A DNA stretch of 64,000 nucleotides from Gymnogyps californianus (lineage: Eukaryota; Chordata; Aves; Accipitriformes; Cathartidae). Below are positions 1 to 12,050 of this stretch, piece after piece. The stretch is taken from positions 4,898,001-4,962,000 of the forward strand of contig NC_059479.1 in the NCBI RefSeq assembly GCF_018139145.2. Direction: 5' to 3'. A program made the position numbers and the translations under genes. A model generated the notes under the pieces. The model was not told where the DNA came from, searched no databases, and was given only the letters and a program-made list of their open reading frames with translations. Numbering within the stretch: position 1 is the stretch's first letter; each line of letters starts with the position of its first letter.

Positions 1-994
1 ATTCTTTTGAAAACTACTTCTGCAAATTCTGAAGATCATTTTGCACTTTTATGCTACCGGAGGCCTAAAAGCACAATATCAGTCTTGGGAACAAACCCCA
101 AAATTATCAGTTTATTTTCCAAATGAGTTGAAAGAAATAAGTGCAATGGACACCAAGAACAAAAGAGAGTACCTTTTAAATTTACACTGGCACATTGTGG
201 TGTCCGAAATACTTCAAGTACTTGCATACAAAAGAGTGCTATACAGATTAGGTAAGGATGATATTTATACTCAACTCACCCAGCATTGTAATAATTTAAG
301 TGTTATTCTGAAATGTTCTAGAGAGCCATTATTGAAGGTTATTTTTTCCACTTGATTTATCATACCATAGATGCTGCCACACTTAGGAACAAGAGTGCCA
401 CAGCCACAGCAGCATCCATCCTTCCACAACCCAGCCTGTTACACTTCATGAACACCATATTCACTCTGAACTGCCCAAGAAAATGAACTTAGAAAAGTCA
501 CTCAACGTGAGAGATTAAATACAATCTCAGCAACTTACCTTGTTGCATTGTGAAACCGAATACATAGAAATGAAGAAGTCATCAGGAAGTAAAGGTATGT
601 TCATTAATATCAGCAACAACACACAAACTGGGTGCCCCTATCTTGTCATTGCAGAGTAGGGTGGGACCAAGCTGTTGCTGCACCCAGGAGCAGCACCCTT
701 GCACACCACCAGCAGCTCAGGGGAGCACTGCACCATGCAAAACAGTAGTGACACCTTGTGTGCAAATAAGACATAAAAGTGCTTGATTTGGGAATCAAGG
801 TTGAGGAAAGTATTTTTTTTCTGGTACGCTGAAACAAACAAACAAACAGTTTTCAGTAAGAAGAAAACCATAAAATATATTTATTAAAAAGGCACATGCA
901 CCACAACAGGTAAAACCCAACCACCACACTGGGCTGTACAAAAGGCCTGTTGTGATTTTCCTATGGTGTCCTTGTAGAAGGAAGTGCAGTATGT

Positions 995-1147
995 TTAAAG
1001 ATACACTGCAGCAATAAAGACCATGATTTGTAGCTGATTTCTCACACTGGCCTTCTCTTTGACACTAGGCAAACTCCTCACCTTCAGCACTCCTGGTTTC
1101 TCAATGTAAACCTGAGAAGCATCTTCCCAGCCATCTGAGTAAATGTT
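995..1147 (-). other. candidate 3'-terminal exon (unproven)
   Basis: On the minus strand a TATTCAG acceptor at 1,148-1,154 is followed by 50 open codons beginning NIYSDGWEDASQ and a TAA stop at 995-997. An AATAAA polyadenylation hexamer lies at 880-885, about 110 bases past the stop, and a TGTTTGTTTGTTTG stretch follows it, as a downstream GU-rich element would. The arrangement of acceptor, stop, AATAAA and GU-rich element is that of a terminal exon. The pyrimidine tract is poor, no protein family is recognised and no upstream partner exon is established, so chance is a real alternative. Confidence 0.22.
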
Positions 1148-4100
1148 CTGAATAATACCAGGCAATTTTTCATCAAACAATTATTTGTGGATACACATTT
1201 CAGCGGTTTTAATAATATTTACCTACCTCACAGGGGTGCTGCATGTATCAGTCAGTTAGCGTTTTAGCAATACTTTCAAAACACAAAAGCCTAGTATGAT
1301 GACGCAGCCAAAGTTAATAAATGATGCTATTGTTCCTTAGATTAATAACAACTTCATAAAGGATGCCCTCTGAAAAAGTGCAGACTGCTTTTGTGCTGTA
1401 TTTCAAATGGCAACAAAAACCATTATAATTAGACATTTTCCTGGTTTTCAATGCTCCTTATAAACAGTTTCTAGTATCATCTAAATTAATTTTCTTTCTC
1501 ATTTAAAAGAACTGGGAAGAATACTCAAGAGAGAAAGAAAGTGAGAGAGAAAGAGAATTGCTTGTCACATCATTTCTCAGTACTCTGTAGCTCTGTACTG
1601 AAAATGTACTTCAATGATTCAGGAGCTGTGAAAATTCAGGCTGTGATCATACAGGCTGGAAGGGAGTGGGGGCTGACTTAAAGAGGGAGGTGTTGCTTTT
1701 GTTACATATTCTACTTTAACATAATACACAGTTGCCAATATGAAAAAAATATGCATATACTTCTCATTCTGTGTTAGAATGTGCCATGAAATATCAGTAT
1801 GCCTCGTTACATAAAGTAATAAGTGATGCACCACCCACATTTTTTTTTGTTAACTTTTGTTTATGATTTAAACCAATAATCTCACTAAACACTTGGAAAT
1901 AAATTAAGCCTTTTCAGACTGATTAAATTGGCTGAATGCTCTAAAAGTGTGACTTCGGTGGATCTAATCATCCCAGGATAGTCAGGGAGTTAATCATGCA
2001 AATGTCTTCAGATATTTCAATTTGCAAAGCTGTGTTTTGTAGCATGCACTCTTCCAAAGCACCTGTATTCTGCGGTGTGAACTGCAACTGTTCAGTGAGT
2101 GGGCAATAGAAAAACTTATTAACTAGCAAAACACTAAGCCAAATAAAGTAACATAATTAAAAAGTTTTAATCAGAAGAATATAAAATTTGCCAGAGACTT
2201 TACACCACTGTAGGAGGTATGAGCCCATTGGCTCCAATTAGGAGGGACTAAGGAATACAGAATAGCTCCAACACCAAACGTGTATTCTACAACTTCACTG
2301 CTCGTGCACAGATGTTCAAGCTTACTACATGTACTTTGTGGAATTACACTTTTCTGTGCCCACTGCACATGAGGAGAGTGATGGTGTTCCTCAATGATCC
2401 TTGCTCACTCTTTTTTGGAGACAAGCAGCTTCCACCAAATGTGAGACTCAATTACTACTCATAGTAATCCTTTTTTTCTACCTTCCTTTCTGTGTGAAGG
2501 AAAATTTTAGGATGAATAGGGTGAATCGTGGATTCCATCTTTCAGTGAAAACCCTATTTTATTTTGAGCAGAATCTGAACCTTTCCTACCATATCCTCTT
2601 CCTATCTCTGGGATAGTTGGAAAAGATTGTATCTAGATCGCATACTTCGATGTTACAACTGACCTTCTTTAAAGCTGTCATTTATTAGAGCTGTTGGAAA
2701 AGGACAGAATACAGTAGAAGAAACACCACAGTTCTAGAAAGTTAACCTAACCACTTAGATTTTTTATAAATTATCTGTTCTCTACTGAAGCAGATATTTT
2801 CATTTGCATTAAAATATGTTATGGCTATTAATAAGATTTAATATTTATGTCTAACTTTATGTACTGCCTACTGTCTGAGTTCTATTCCTTGATCAACCCA
2901 CCTAGACACTGTTAAAACAAGTAAGGGTAATGAAAACACAGTAGCTCAGTCCAGAAAAGAAACTTTAGCAATAGTCTCAAAAAACCTTCAAAAAAAAGTT
3001 CCCTGAGTTTTAAATTCTGCCCTGTAATCAACTGGCAAAACCAGTTTTAGTTCAGCTGTATAAAATGTTCAGCTTTATAAAATGCATCCAACCAATCAGA
3101 CTTAAAGACAGTAAATTAGTGAAGAAGATTAAAATCCATCTTATGAATAAGACAAGGAAGGATCAAAAGATAGCTGGAAGTTTGACAACTCCCGCATGCC
3201 ACCAAAAGATGTCAGCGATATCTTGTCATTTTATAAATGGATAAAATTGATCTCGCTTGCCTAAGTAAGAAGAGTAGGGGTTATGAAGAGCATTCTACAA
3301 AACAGTGTACCATAACTGGCTAATAAGACTTTTGAGGGATGAACACATAAATCCCGAAAACAATAAGCAATAGAATTGACTGGAGTTATAACTGAGATAC
3401 TACACAGTATTTATTTGTAAAATTTAAACCAGTTAGTTTGCTATAACTGGTAAGAAATGTAAGACAAATCTAGGTCTTAAAAATGAGAGTCCCAGCGCCA
3501 CTTTGTTTCTTCCTATGCTTTCTTCCTACACTCAGGAAGAGCCTTCTTCAATGACATTAAGGTTATGATGGAAAAATGATTCCAATAGAAGTCTATAGAG
3601 ATTTTGTTAATATGCCTTTATGATGTGATATTATGACGGCAATTCAATTTCATTGCAGGCCTAATGAGACCGTGTTACAATGTCAAAATGAAAGGAAACT
3701 ATATCAATCAAGTTACAGTACCCTGAGAGAAAGAAAAACCTAAAGAAATTAACCCCATTAAAAACTATTTTAAAACAACATTAAGATTTAGTGAATTCAG
3801 AATTGCTTTGCTTTTGTTGGTTTACTGCTTCAGGTAGAAGCTAAATTTGGCACTGATTTACAACTCATTAAATATACTGACATCAGGGGAATCAGTGAAA
3901 GTTTTAAGGAAATACACACAGAACAAAATTCACAGCAAGTACTGTGTTTATGTAAAGCATTGGGCACAGCCTGTTTAGTTCTACAGCTAAAATCTTTTTT
4001 TCTCTTCAGCAGAACCAGAATTTCAATTTTTTCACTTAGAAAAGGTGGCAATTTGGCCAGTGTCTAAGAATTTAAGTTCTCGTATCTCAACTCTCTTGAT

Positions 4101-4243
4101 ACTGTACTTGAATTTGTACTAAACAGTGTAGAATTAGGTCCCCAAAACTGCAAAAGTAAACAGAATTCAAGTGGAAAATTCTTACTGAATTTATTAGAAA
4201 CAAATATGCCATTGCCAACAACAAAGTAAGAGCTAATACATAC

Positions 4244-4351
4244 TGTGAAGCCAAGAGGAGTCTTGGTTAGGTCCCAGGTCATCAAAATTGAGGCTAACGG
4301 AACGTGCCACAACTGATAAACAGCCTTTGCTAGCTATACCTTTGGAATCAG
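4244..4351 (-). other. candidate internal coding exon, 108 bp
   Basis: Reading the minus strand, a good acceptor (CCTCCCTTACAG) precedes 108 bases that are open in only one frame and end at a CACA|GTATGT donor. The length is a multiple of three and both ends fall at phase 1. The translation contains VARSVSLNFDDLGPNQDSSW and looks like ordinary protein. A second strong acceptor (TTTACTTTTGCAG) lies only 96 bases downstream. It would bound a very short intron (4,148-4,243) containing a branch-point-like TTCTAAT, and lead to a stop after four more codons. The family is not recognised. Candidate only. Confidence 0.25.
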
Positions 4352-5144
4352 CTGTAAGGGAGGTTCAGTCAAAGTTATGAGAACAGACTTAAGCCTATTT
4401 TAAAATATTCAGATGCCTATATTAAAAAAGTAAAAAGAATAGTAAAAAATACAAAACCTGGACATAATGATTTTTTTTTAATTTTTACTTTTTGGCAACA
4501 GAGACCTTTTCATATATATTCTTTGAAGTTTTATCAACAATTTTTGTCCTTTCCAAGCTAATGTTTCCTATTAAGTGTAGAAGTTAGAGCTCTAATTTTA
4601 ATGAGAATCCCATGAAGGCTAGCATGTGTATTCCATTTAAAATGCGCCACTGTCATTTTCCAAACCACGCGTTAGTGGCAATATAAAGTTCTGGTCTCTG
4701 TAAAAACTGCCACCCACCTGAACGGGTTACGGACTTTCTAGCGCAACAGGCAGGGCAACACTATTTTTACATAATAGGTACATTCTTATTTTCAGCAAGA
4801 TACTTATAAGGATGGGAAATTAAGACTCAGCAAGACATTACCACCAAACATTTCGGATATGCACAAAAATATTGTAAAAAGACCATAGTTTTCACTGTGC
4901 CATTCTTCCTCTTCCAGCTCACGTATCGTTTGTAGCAAACACTGATATTTACATGGCACTATCAAGAAAGATTTGCAAACCCACAAAAATTCCACTGATT
5001 TTTGCTTCTGTTACTGTTGAACATGCAGACATGGCACTTTGTCATCACAGTATTAAGGAAAATGGACGGAAGGAAACTATGAGCCATTCCTAAACTCAAA
5101 ATCCAGTTGTTTCTGTTTTTGCTTGTCCTTGATTGATATACGTA

Positions 5145-5166
5145 AACACACACACCACACACACAG
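5145..5166. repeat. AC dinucleotide tract
   Basis: Imperfect CA/AC microsatellite of about 22 bases with one interrupting CC. Confidence 0.8.
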
Positions 5167-6515
5167 AGAGAACCTTTTTGAAGATGGCTGACACATAATA
5201 GATTTTTTATTTTCAGTTGTTTACAGTAAAACTTGAATAAACTTTTTGCTTTCAACATCATTATTTATTATACGCAATACTGTATTGCCCAGAGGATATA
5301 TCCCCACTGTAGGAGGCATTGTACAAATAAGCACAGAAATAGTCCCTGCACAAAGATCAGACCCTAGAGGTTTGCTATATTTTTGTTATTTTTCTCACAG
5401 AGCCTGTGCCCAAGGCCTATGAAAGTTTAGGCTTGTATAAGCATTTTCTTGCGTCAGGGTGGGCTTTAAAAAGAAAAATCAAATGCACCAAAAGCAGCTC
5501 TTGCCGTTTCAAGAAACATAAAATGTTCTTTCTGCAGACCTGATATTTACTCATATATCTCATTTACAGATATATTCTTAGATAACTCATTTACATCAGA
5601 TGTAAATTTACTGTACTTTTTGTCAGTATAGCAAGTTTCTGTTGCTATTACTAGCCTTAGCAGAAATAAGCTTTAGTTACACCAGCATTATACTAATTGC
5701 ACGTTATTTTTAAATTTTCACAAACCCATTTTTGTTGGTGCTATCTACTAGGGAGAGATTCACAATGGCTTGAGAATGGATTCACTGAAACCTTATCTAT
5801 CTTGCAAAACAATGTTCACTATAGTATTAAGTTCTACTGCAAAAATATCAGGACTACTTCTGTCAACACTCTAATGACAGTAGTAAAGAGAAATGCAACA
5901 CTGAAATTGTAAATAAAATTATAAAGGAAAAAACTGATATTCCATTCAGGCCATATAAAACATGACCTTTAATTGGCAAGGTGATTTGTATATATACACT
6001 CAGTTCAGACTGAACATTCAATGAAGAACATACAAACCAACACAGCATCAAGAGAATCTACTGGGGGAAACATTCAGCAGCATAGACATGCAAATTGTTC
6101 TTGCTGACCAGAAATCTAAATTCATTGCTCCCTAATCATTATGTAAAAGAAAATATTTTACCAAGGGTATGCATGTTTATTTCATTCATGAATTCTTGTG
6201 CACTAAACTTCCCAAGAGTAAGAAAGAAGGCTCATTAGAGAGAATTTTGTTCCTGTGACCTTGTCCATAATTACTTTAACTACATAATGGCTGACTGGAA
6301 CAGTTTCCTTCAGAACATGCATTGTATCAGTATGAAGATACTTACTTATCACATAGGACAGTTAACATATTGACATAAAAATGCTTTTATTTTATTGCAG
6401 TCTAACTATTCACCATAGGGATTGCATCAATTTAAGTATTTAAATAGTAAAAATCATTGCTCTGACCAAAATACTTAGTACAAAAGTTGTTCATACACAA
6501 GGCCCATCATAAACA

Positions 6516-6661
6516 TCACATCTCTTGCTGGCACCTTTCTTTGAATATTTGATGGATTTGCTTTGCAGTCGGCACGTTCAAATGGTTATAATCTGGCTTT
6601 AGGATAATGTATATGATATTACTCACACCCTTTTTCTGTGTGGGCGTAATCTGCTTTACAG
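6516..6661 (-). other. candidate 3'-terminal coding exon
   Basis: On the minus strand GCTTTGTTTCACAG is a credible acceptor. It is followed by 47 open codons and a TGA stop at 6,516-6,518. The peptide includes KPDYNHLNVPTAKQIHQIF and ends in CQQEM, and the segment keeps several CpGs in an otherwise CpG-poor stretch. Two overlapping AATAAA hexamers lie at 6,386-6,396, about 120 bases after the stop. A GTGAGT donor also occurs inside the frame near 6,625, so an internal-exon use is possible. I do not recognise the protein. Together the signals are suggestive, not conclusive. Confidence 0.3.
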
Positions 6662-7389
6662 CTGTGAAACAAAGCCATGAAGTTTTAAAACTAGACATAG
6701 TCTCACAGGTCTAACTTACAGAAGCTAAAGACAGCTGCACCTAATGCAATCTAGTTTTTATATTACAAACAAGATCTTGCTATTCAGTGTATTCATTTAA
6801 TACATTTATTCATCTTTGGAAGTGCCTGAAGGCTCCTCTACATAATCTAGGGGGAAAAAGAGATATACAGCTTTGCAACTCATATAGAATTCCTTCACGT
6901 TTGTCAATTTTCTTGAAATATACTATTGTTTTTCTTTATAAATACTGATATCAAGATGTTGTCAAAAAACAGAAAAATAAGCCAACAGCACAAACCCGAT
7001 ATAGTTATGAGCTGGCCAATAGACTTTTACTCTTGTACAGAAGACTCAGATGACTTAACAGATTTGAAACAACTTGAAATTGTTGGATAGTGTTTATGGA
7101 CTCACTCTTTGAATCTTCTCATCATTGAATTCTTCAGGATGACTTCAGGAAGTGATTAGCAAGAAATTAAGATTCTTAAGCAGTGCTTTTCCCATCTCAT
7201 AAAGATGGCTGAAATGTTCAAAGTTTTTCCATTTCAAAGCAAACTAAATCAAGAATATGCCAAGCTTTTGTATTAATAGATCTTCACCAAATAAGAAACA
7301 GACCAATGACCATCAACAGCCAAGATTTAAACCTGACTTACCATATTAGACATTAAGTGTTGTAATTTTTAACCCATTGTTTATCCATA

Positions 7390-8200
7390 TGAAAACTTCC
7401 CTGTTGTCTCAAGGCAGCTTACACTCTTTAACAGCTCTTGGTGGAATAGCTTTGAAAAAATCTAAGTATACAATGTGAGACAGGTATGTCCTGCAGTCCA
7501 CCTATTTTTTTACTCCTTCAATAATTTGTGAGGCCTGACTTCCCTTTACTAAACCATGCTGATCTTCTCAATACAAACAATCTGTTTTAATTTTCATAAC
7601 TGTGCATACAATTACAAATAGGAGATTTATATGTAATTCCAAAATTCCTTTTAAAAGAAGTTTGGGGCACATTTGCTACTTTGTGTTTTACTCATGCTGA
7701 AGATGGTCTAAAAGACAAGACTGCAGACTACAGATTTTTCAAAGATGAAATGCTTTAGAACTCAAGTTGCACCATCTGGTCCTGCCAATTAACTTTTTCT
7801 ATTAATGCCTGAATTTGAGGTATTACCCGTAACGTTTCCCCTGCAAAGAAGGGTTCCAGCATTGAAACAACCTTGAGCTCTTAATTAGTAAATACACATG
7901 CAAAAATGTAACTTTCTGGCAAGACCTTAGGTTCATGTCATTTTGTACCTTGATCACCTCTATGACTGACCATCTACAGTGGCTTTGCAGCTCTCTGGTA
8001 ATTTTTCCCTTATTGATATTTTGAAAAAGTATCGATTATAATTATGCAAGCTCTTTGAAAGTTGTTTATCTCTTTTTGCTCTGCTGCTCTGTAATGTCTT
8101 GGTTATGTCCTTTTATATTATTCTTTAGATGATACTCCAATTCCTTGAGGGAAAACATCTTACTTCTGTAGACTTCCTTATCCCACAAAGTCATGCTAGA
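7390..8200 (-). mobile_element. ancient CR1-type LINE remnant (ORF2 reverse transcriptase region)
   Basis: The minus strand keeps recognisable reverse-transcriptase motifs. QHGLVKGSQAS near 7,530-7,565 corresponds to [11 protein letters not shown] in the young CR1 at 30 kb, and VYLDFFKAI at about 7,443-7,471 corresponds to the conserved motif A, which contains a catalytic aspartate. Stops and small indels interrupt every frame. On the plus strand 7,440-7,565 can be aligned base by base with about 30,425-30,545 of this window. Weaker resemblance to the upstream part of CR1 ORF2 continues to about 8,960, where the solo LTR begins, so the full remnant may be about 1.6 kb. A CR1 or L3 lineage of pre-avian age fits best. 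Confidence 0.6.
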
Positions 8201-8201
8201 C

Positions 8202-8219
8202 TTTTTTTTTTTTTTTTTT
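8202..8219. repeat. poly-T tract (18 bp)
   Basis: Eighteen uninterrupted T residues inside the decayed LINE region; probably a low-complexity expansion. Confidence 0.85.
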
Positions 8220-8991
8220 AACACTTCCTAAAGTCTTTTTTGGTACATTATAATGCAACTACCCTAAACTTATCAATATAGTATTTAAAATATTCTACCC
8301 ACCAGTTGCAAACTTTCTGCTTGTTGGCTGCCCCTCAACTCTCTTTTTAGCAGGACTTCTCACTTGTACGTAGTTCCCTTTTCTAAAACTATATGTGTGT
8401 TGACTTAAAAAAAAAAATGTTTCTGTAGGGAGATGAAATCTGAATATGCTACTATCAGTGTAAAAAGTGGCTCATTTTGCAGCATTTCTTGCGCAATGAT
8501 CAACTAGGCCAAGATTTGTACCTCCTAGGGGTTACCAAACTATGCCATATGAAGCAGTTATTTATGAAATCTGAAAATTTAATCTGTGCACTGTACCTCC
8601 CATGACATTTCTTGTCTTACCTAATTGAACCTTATTATTATTATTGAGATTCCTTCTCTCACAGGCTGAGTTCCCTTAACACACTGAACTCACTATTGGT
8701 GTCCTGTTTCATAGCTGTATTACAAATACTGTTTTTCCTGAAATGTCAAAAAGTCTATGTTACTAACATACTTACATATCTGATTTTTCTCATTTTCCAT
8801 TTGCATTCAACTTGAGTCTTTCCATCAGCAGTCTACTCAGTGTTTCTCTTCTTCCTTCTAGCATGTGTGTTTCTAGCATGCTAGTTTCTATCAGGTATAT
8901 TATGTTCAGAAGATCATTTAAATCTAAGTTTTCCAATAGCTTTTCTTAGACCTATTTGCTTAAATATATATATATTTACTCCATTCAAAGG

Positions 8992-9575
8992 TGTGGTGGG
9001 TTGACCCTGGCTGGATGCCAGGTGCCCGCCAAAGCTGCTCTATCACTCCCCCTCCTCAACTGGACAGGGGAAAGAAAATACAATGAAAGGCTTGTGGGTT
9101 GAGATAAAGGCAGTTTAATAAAGCAAAAGCAAAGGTCGCGCACGAAAGCAAAGGAAAACAAAAGATTTTATTCTGTACTTCGCATCAGCAGGCCATGTAT
9201 GGCTACTTTCCGAGAAGCAGGGCTTCAGTACGCGAAGTGGTTGCTCCGGAAGACAGGCGTAAATAAACGAATGCCCCCCCTTCCTCCTCCTCCTAGCTTT
9301 TATTGCTGAGCAGACGTCATATGGTATGGAATACCCCTTTGGTCGGTTTGGGTCAGCTGTCCTGGCTATGTCCCTTCCCAAGATCTTGCCCACCCCCAGC
9401 CTACTGGTGAGGGGGGGCAATGCTGGAGAGACAGCCTTGATGCTGGGCGAGCACTGCTCAGCAGTAGCCAAAACACTGGTGTCTTACCAACACCCTTCTA
9501 GCTACCAATCCAGAGCACAGCACTATGAGGGCTGTTATGGGGAAAATTAACTCCATCTCAGCCAGACCCAATACA
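8992..9575 (-). mobile_element. solo LTR of an avian endogenous retrovirus (divergent family)
   Basis: A 584-bp element with plus-strand termini TGTGGTGGG...AATACA, flanked by a perfect 5-bp duplication AAAGG (8,987-8,991 and 9,576-9,580). TG...CA ends and a 5-bp duplication are what retroviral integration leaves, and 5 bp is typical of the ERVL group. The sense strand is minus: it starts TGTATTGGGTCTGGCTGAG and carries a CRE-like TGACGTC (9,313-9,319), a TATA-like AATAAAAG (9,297-9,304) and an ATTAAA poly(A) signal (9,114-9,119) ahead of TTTATCTCAACCCAC. It shares its ends, the GGGGTATTCCATACCAT block and the poly(A) region with the LTRs at 28, 40 and 54 kb, but the middle differs, so it is a related subfamily. 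No internal viral genes remain. It sits beside old CR1 sequence. Confidence 0.9.
9313..9319 (-). promoter_or_regulatory. CRE-like TGACGTC in LTR
   Basis: The TGACGTC core lies in the presumed U3 just upstream of the TATA-like AATAAAAG of this LTR. The 46.8-kb copy has AACGTCAC and the 28-kb copy AACGTCAT at the equivalent place, so the site appears ancestral to the families. Binding is inferred only. Confidence 0.4.
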
Positions 9576-11988
9576 AAAGGGTGCAGCAACCTTAGTAATG
9601 TGCTCTTACATGTACAACAGCTTTTCCTCGCTCTTTTGTCTATATTTAATTTTAATGCCAGCAACTCAATTTAATTTTGATTATTCGTCCTGTGCCTACT
9701 CCTTTATTTCAAAAGTTCTCCATTTCCTAATGAAGCTGATTCATTTCACACAGAGCATATTAATTTCCTCAGCTACATCTTCAAATGCTGCATCTCTATC
9801 TTTCTGTCTGGCCCTGACAATATTTCAAAGAACTAACTTCCTAACTGGATGTTTACATTTTAACTCCAGCACCTCTTCTACCTTTTCCTGTGTCACTGGC
9901 ACAACAAACACAAATGCAAGTTGCTCCCTTGTATGTCTGTTCCAACAAGAATAGCCTAGGAATGTCTACATAAGTTTCAGTCAGACATTTCTTTGATAAC
10001 TAACCTGCCAAATAATATCACCACTTAACAGCGTGAATGCTGAAGTGTTATTATTATTAGAGTTATTTTAATGAGTGGCATGCACTGTGTGTTTATATTT
10101 TTGTCAAATATTGGGAAATCAATTAAAACAATATAATGCCACTGGGAAAAACATCATTTGCAAAATAATTATAAGCAACTGGCACCAGATGTTCTATTTC
10201 TTCAAAATTTGCATTTTCAGTTTTATAATATTTATATTTTTCTTCTGGCAAAATGCTTAAGTAATCATACCTCAAAAGGCTGGATTTTTTCTTTTTCTGG
10301 CTTTGGTTTTATGACAATGTAATTCAAAGACAAAGCTCAGGTCGCATTTCCAAAGTCAGTTACACTTAGTGGTTTCATCCCCTACCATACAAATACAGCA
10401 TCTTTTATTTTAACCATACTTAGTCTTATCTACTGATCTTCTAGAAGCAGAGATAAACAGCATATTTTAACAATACGGTTCAGCTAAACCTGAAGCCAAA
10501 TGGAATCAAGGAACTGATAAGAAGCTTTTCCTAGATATAAGAAAACCTGAATATTCCTGACATGGCTGTTGGCTGTTTCTTGTTCATCTAGTTTCACCTA
10601 AAGAACTGAAGTTATTTCATCTAAAGAACTAAAGATTTTAATCTAAAATGGAAACTTTTTTATAGCCTAGATCAAAATTCAGCTAATCAAAGATTTATTT
10701 TGACTGCAGATTTATTTTGTATGCAGACATGCATGAGAGCTTGTTCTAAGTTTCAATAATTTTCTTTATAAAAGAAGAGCAAATGCTTTCTGAGGTCACA
10801 AAATGTTTAGAGGTCACTGGAATCCTACAGTATGAGCTCTCAAACAGAGAGTTTAATATTTTTTAATTCTTTGTGTGAGAAATACTAATCATTTAAAGAA
10901 AAATGAAAAGCATTTTGTTTAGATTCAAGTGTTTAGACTCATGTTCATTTAGAAAACTTTAGGAGCCTACATATTCTGATTTCTTGTTTCTTTTTTATTC
11001 TAAGAGTACATTCAGTCTATTTTTTAATTTATTTTAGGTTTAGAGTGAGCAGTAAACCTAGCTGTAGGCAAAGAAACACAACACAGCATGAGTTGGCAAC
11101 GCCTTGAGAAACACCATATACCTTATTCTGCCACCACAGTTCATAAGAACCAGTCAATAAGAATCCTGTGCAATGAACTCCCAGAGCTAAGAGGTAGTCT
11201 CTGCTTATCTCCAGATTTTTAACTCACTCTAGAAAATAAAATTTCTTCAGAATTTTACTTATTCTTTAGCAAGATTCCCTAAATGTTCTTGTTTTACTAT
11301 CTCAGATAAAATTAGATTATTTAGACTGAGGCTGTACAGTAGTTTCTGAGATCTGAGCTCATGCCTTGTACAAATTTTACTGACACCATCAAGTCACTGG
11401 ATTGATGGCATCCTTAGACATCAGTTGTTAACAACTATGTATTCCTTGACAACAAATGAATAGGAAAATAAAGCTACACTTGGATAATCAGAAGAAGAGA
11501 TGGTACTATACTTGAAACATACAGAGTTCTTTATTACTGTGTCTACTAGCATTGTAATGTTGGGTCGTAAAAAAGCAAAAACATTTAAAACAGATTTAAA
11601 GCTTTTATTTGGCGCTGAATCCATTCCTCTGTTTAAATAGCAAAAGGGTTTCATAAAAAAAGAGTATTTTTTCTCAAGATGATACTGATGCAATGCATCT
11701 TTAATTTTGAGGGTGGAAGACAGAAAAAGCAAGATTATTTATTATATTCAAAATATTAATTAATATTTTGCATGATGTAAAGCAATACAGAAACGGTGGT
11801 ACTGCCTTCACCTTTTTCTAACATCAAGCATATAAGTCTACCAACAGGGTTTTATAAATTCCTTAGCAAGGTTTTATTATATATGTTATCCTCACATCTG
11901 TTCTGATGTGAGAACAATGACCATTGTCAATTAAAGAAAACAAAGGATATGATAGAAAAAATACAAAACTAAAAACTGATTACCATAC

Positions 11989-12050
11989 CTTTTCAAGATG
12001 GGTCTTCTCCTTTAGGATGTCAATGAAATGGTTTTTCAGTGGCTTTCTGG
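11989..12050 (-). other. candidate internal coding exon, 62 bp
   Basis: The minus strand reads GTATTGCAG acceptor, 62 open bases and GAAAAG|GTATGG donor. The open frame gives RKPLKNHFIDILKEKTHLEK, lysine-rich and helical in character. The donor is good but the acceptor has a weak pyrimidine tract. The peptide matches no family I can name. It could be chance in AT-rich DNA. Confidence 0.2.

Larger units (their letters stand above)
1..7389. other. unique AT-rich sequence, no confident gene
   Basis: About 7.4 kb of AT-rich, CpG-poor DNA. Open frames here are short and resemble no family I recognise. The plus-strand frame at 41-355 (104 codons) is the longest and runs past a GTAAGG donor-like site near 251, but it has no recognisable domain. 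Simple-sequence patches are a GA-rich run at 1,525-1,557, AAAC repeats near 836-848 and an AC tract at 5,145-5,166. A tandem 18-bp duplication lies near 3,052-3,090. Three minus-strand exon candidates are listed separately. Confidence 0.6.

Noticed and set aside
41..355. 104-codon plus-strand frame with a donor-like GTAAGG
   Set aside because: No recognisable domain, no clear acceptor, and the frame runs through the donor without constraint; kept only as a note.
535..640. Minus-strand exon with CAACAAG|GTAAGT donor
   Set aside because: The donor is excellent and a frame is open, but no acceptor AG lies in a suitable position.
9115..9471. 118-codon minus-strand frame
   Set aside because: It lies wholly within the solo LTR, crosses its TATA and poly(A) regions, and has no retroviral protein motif.
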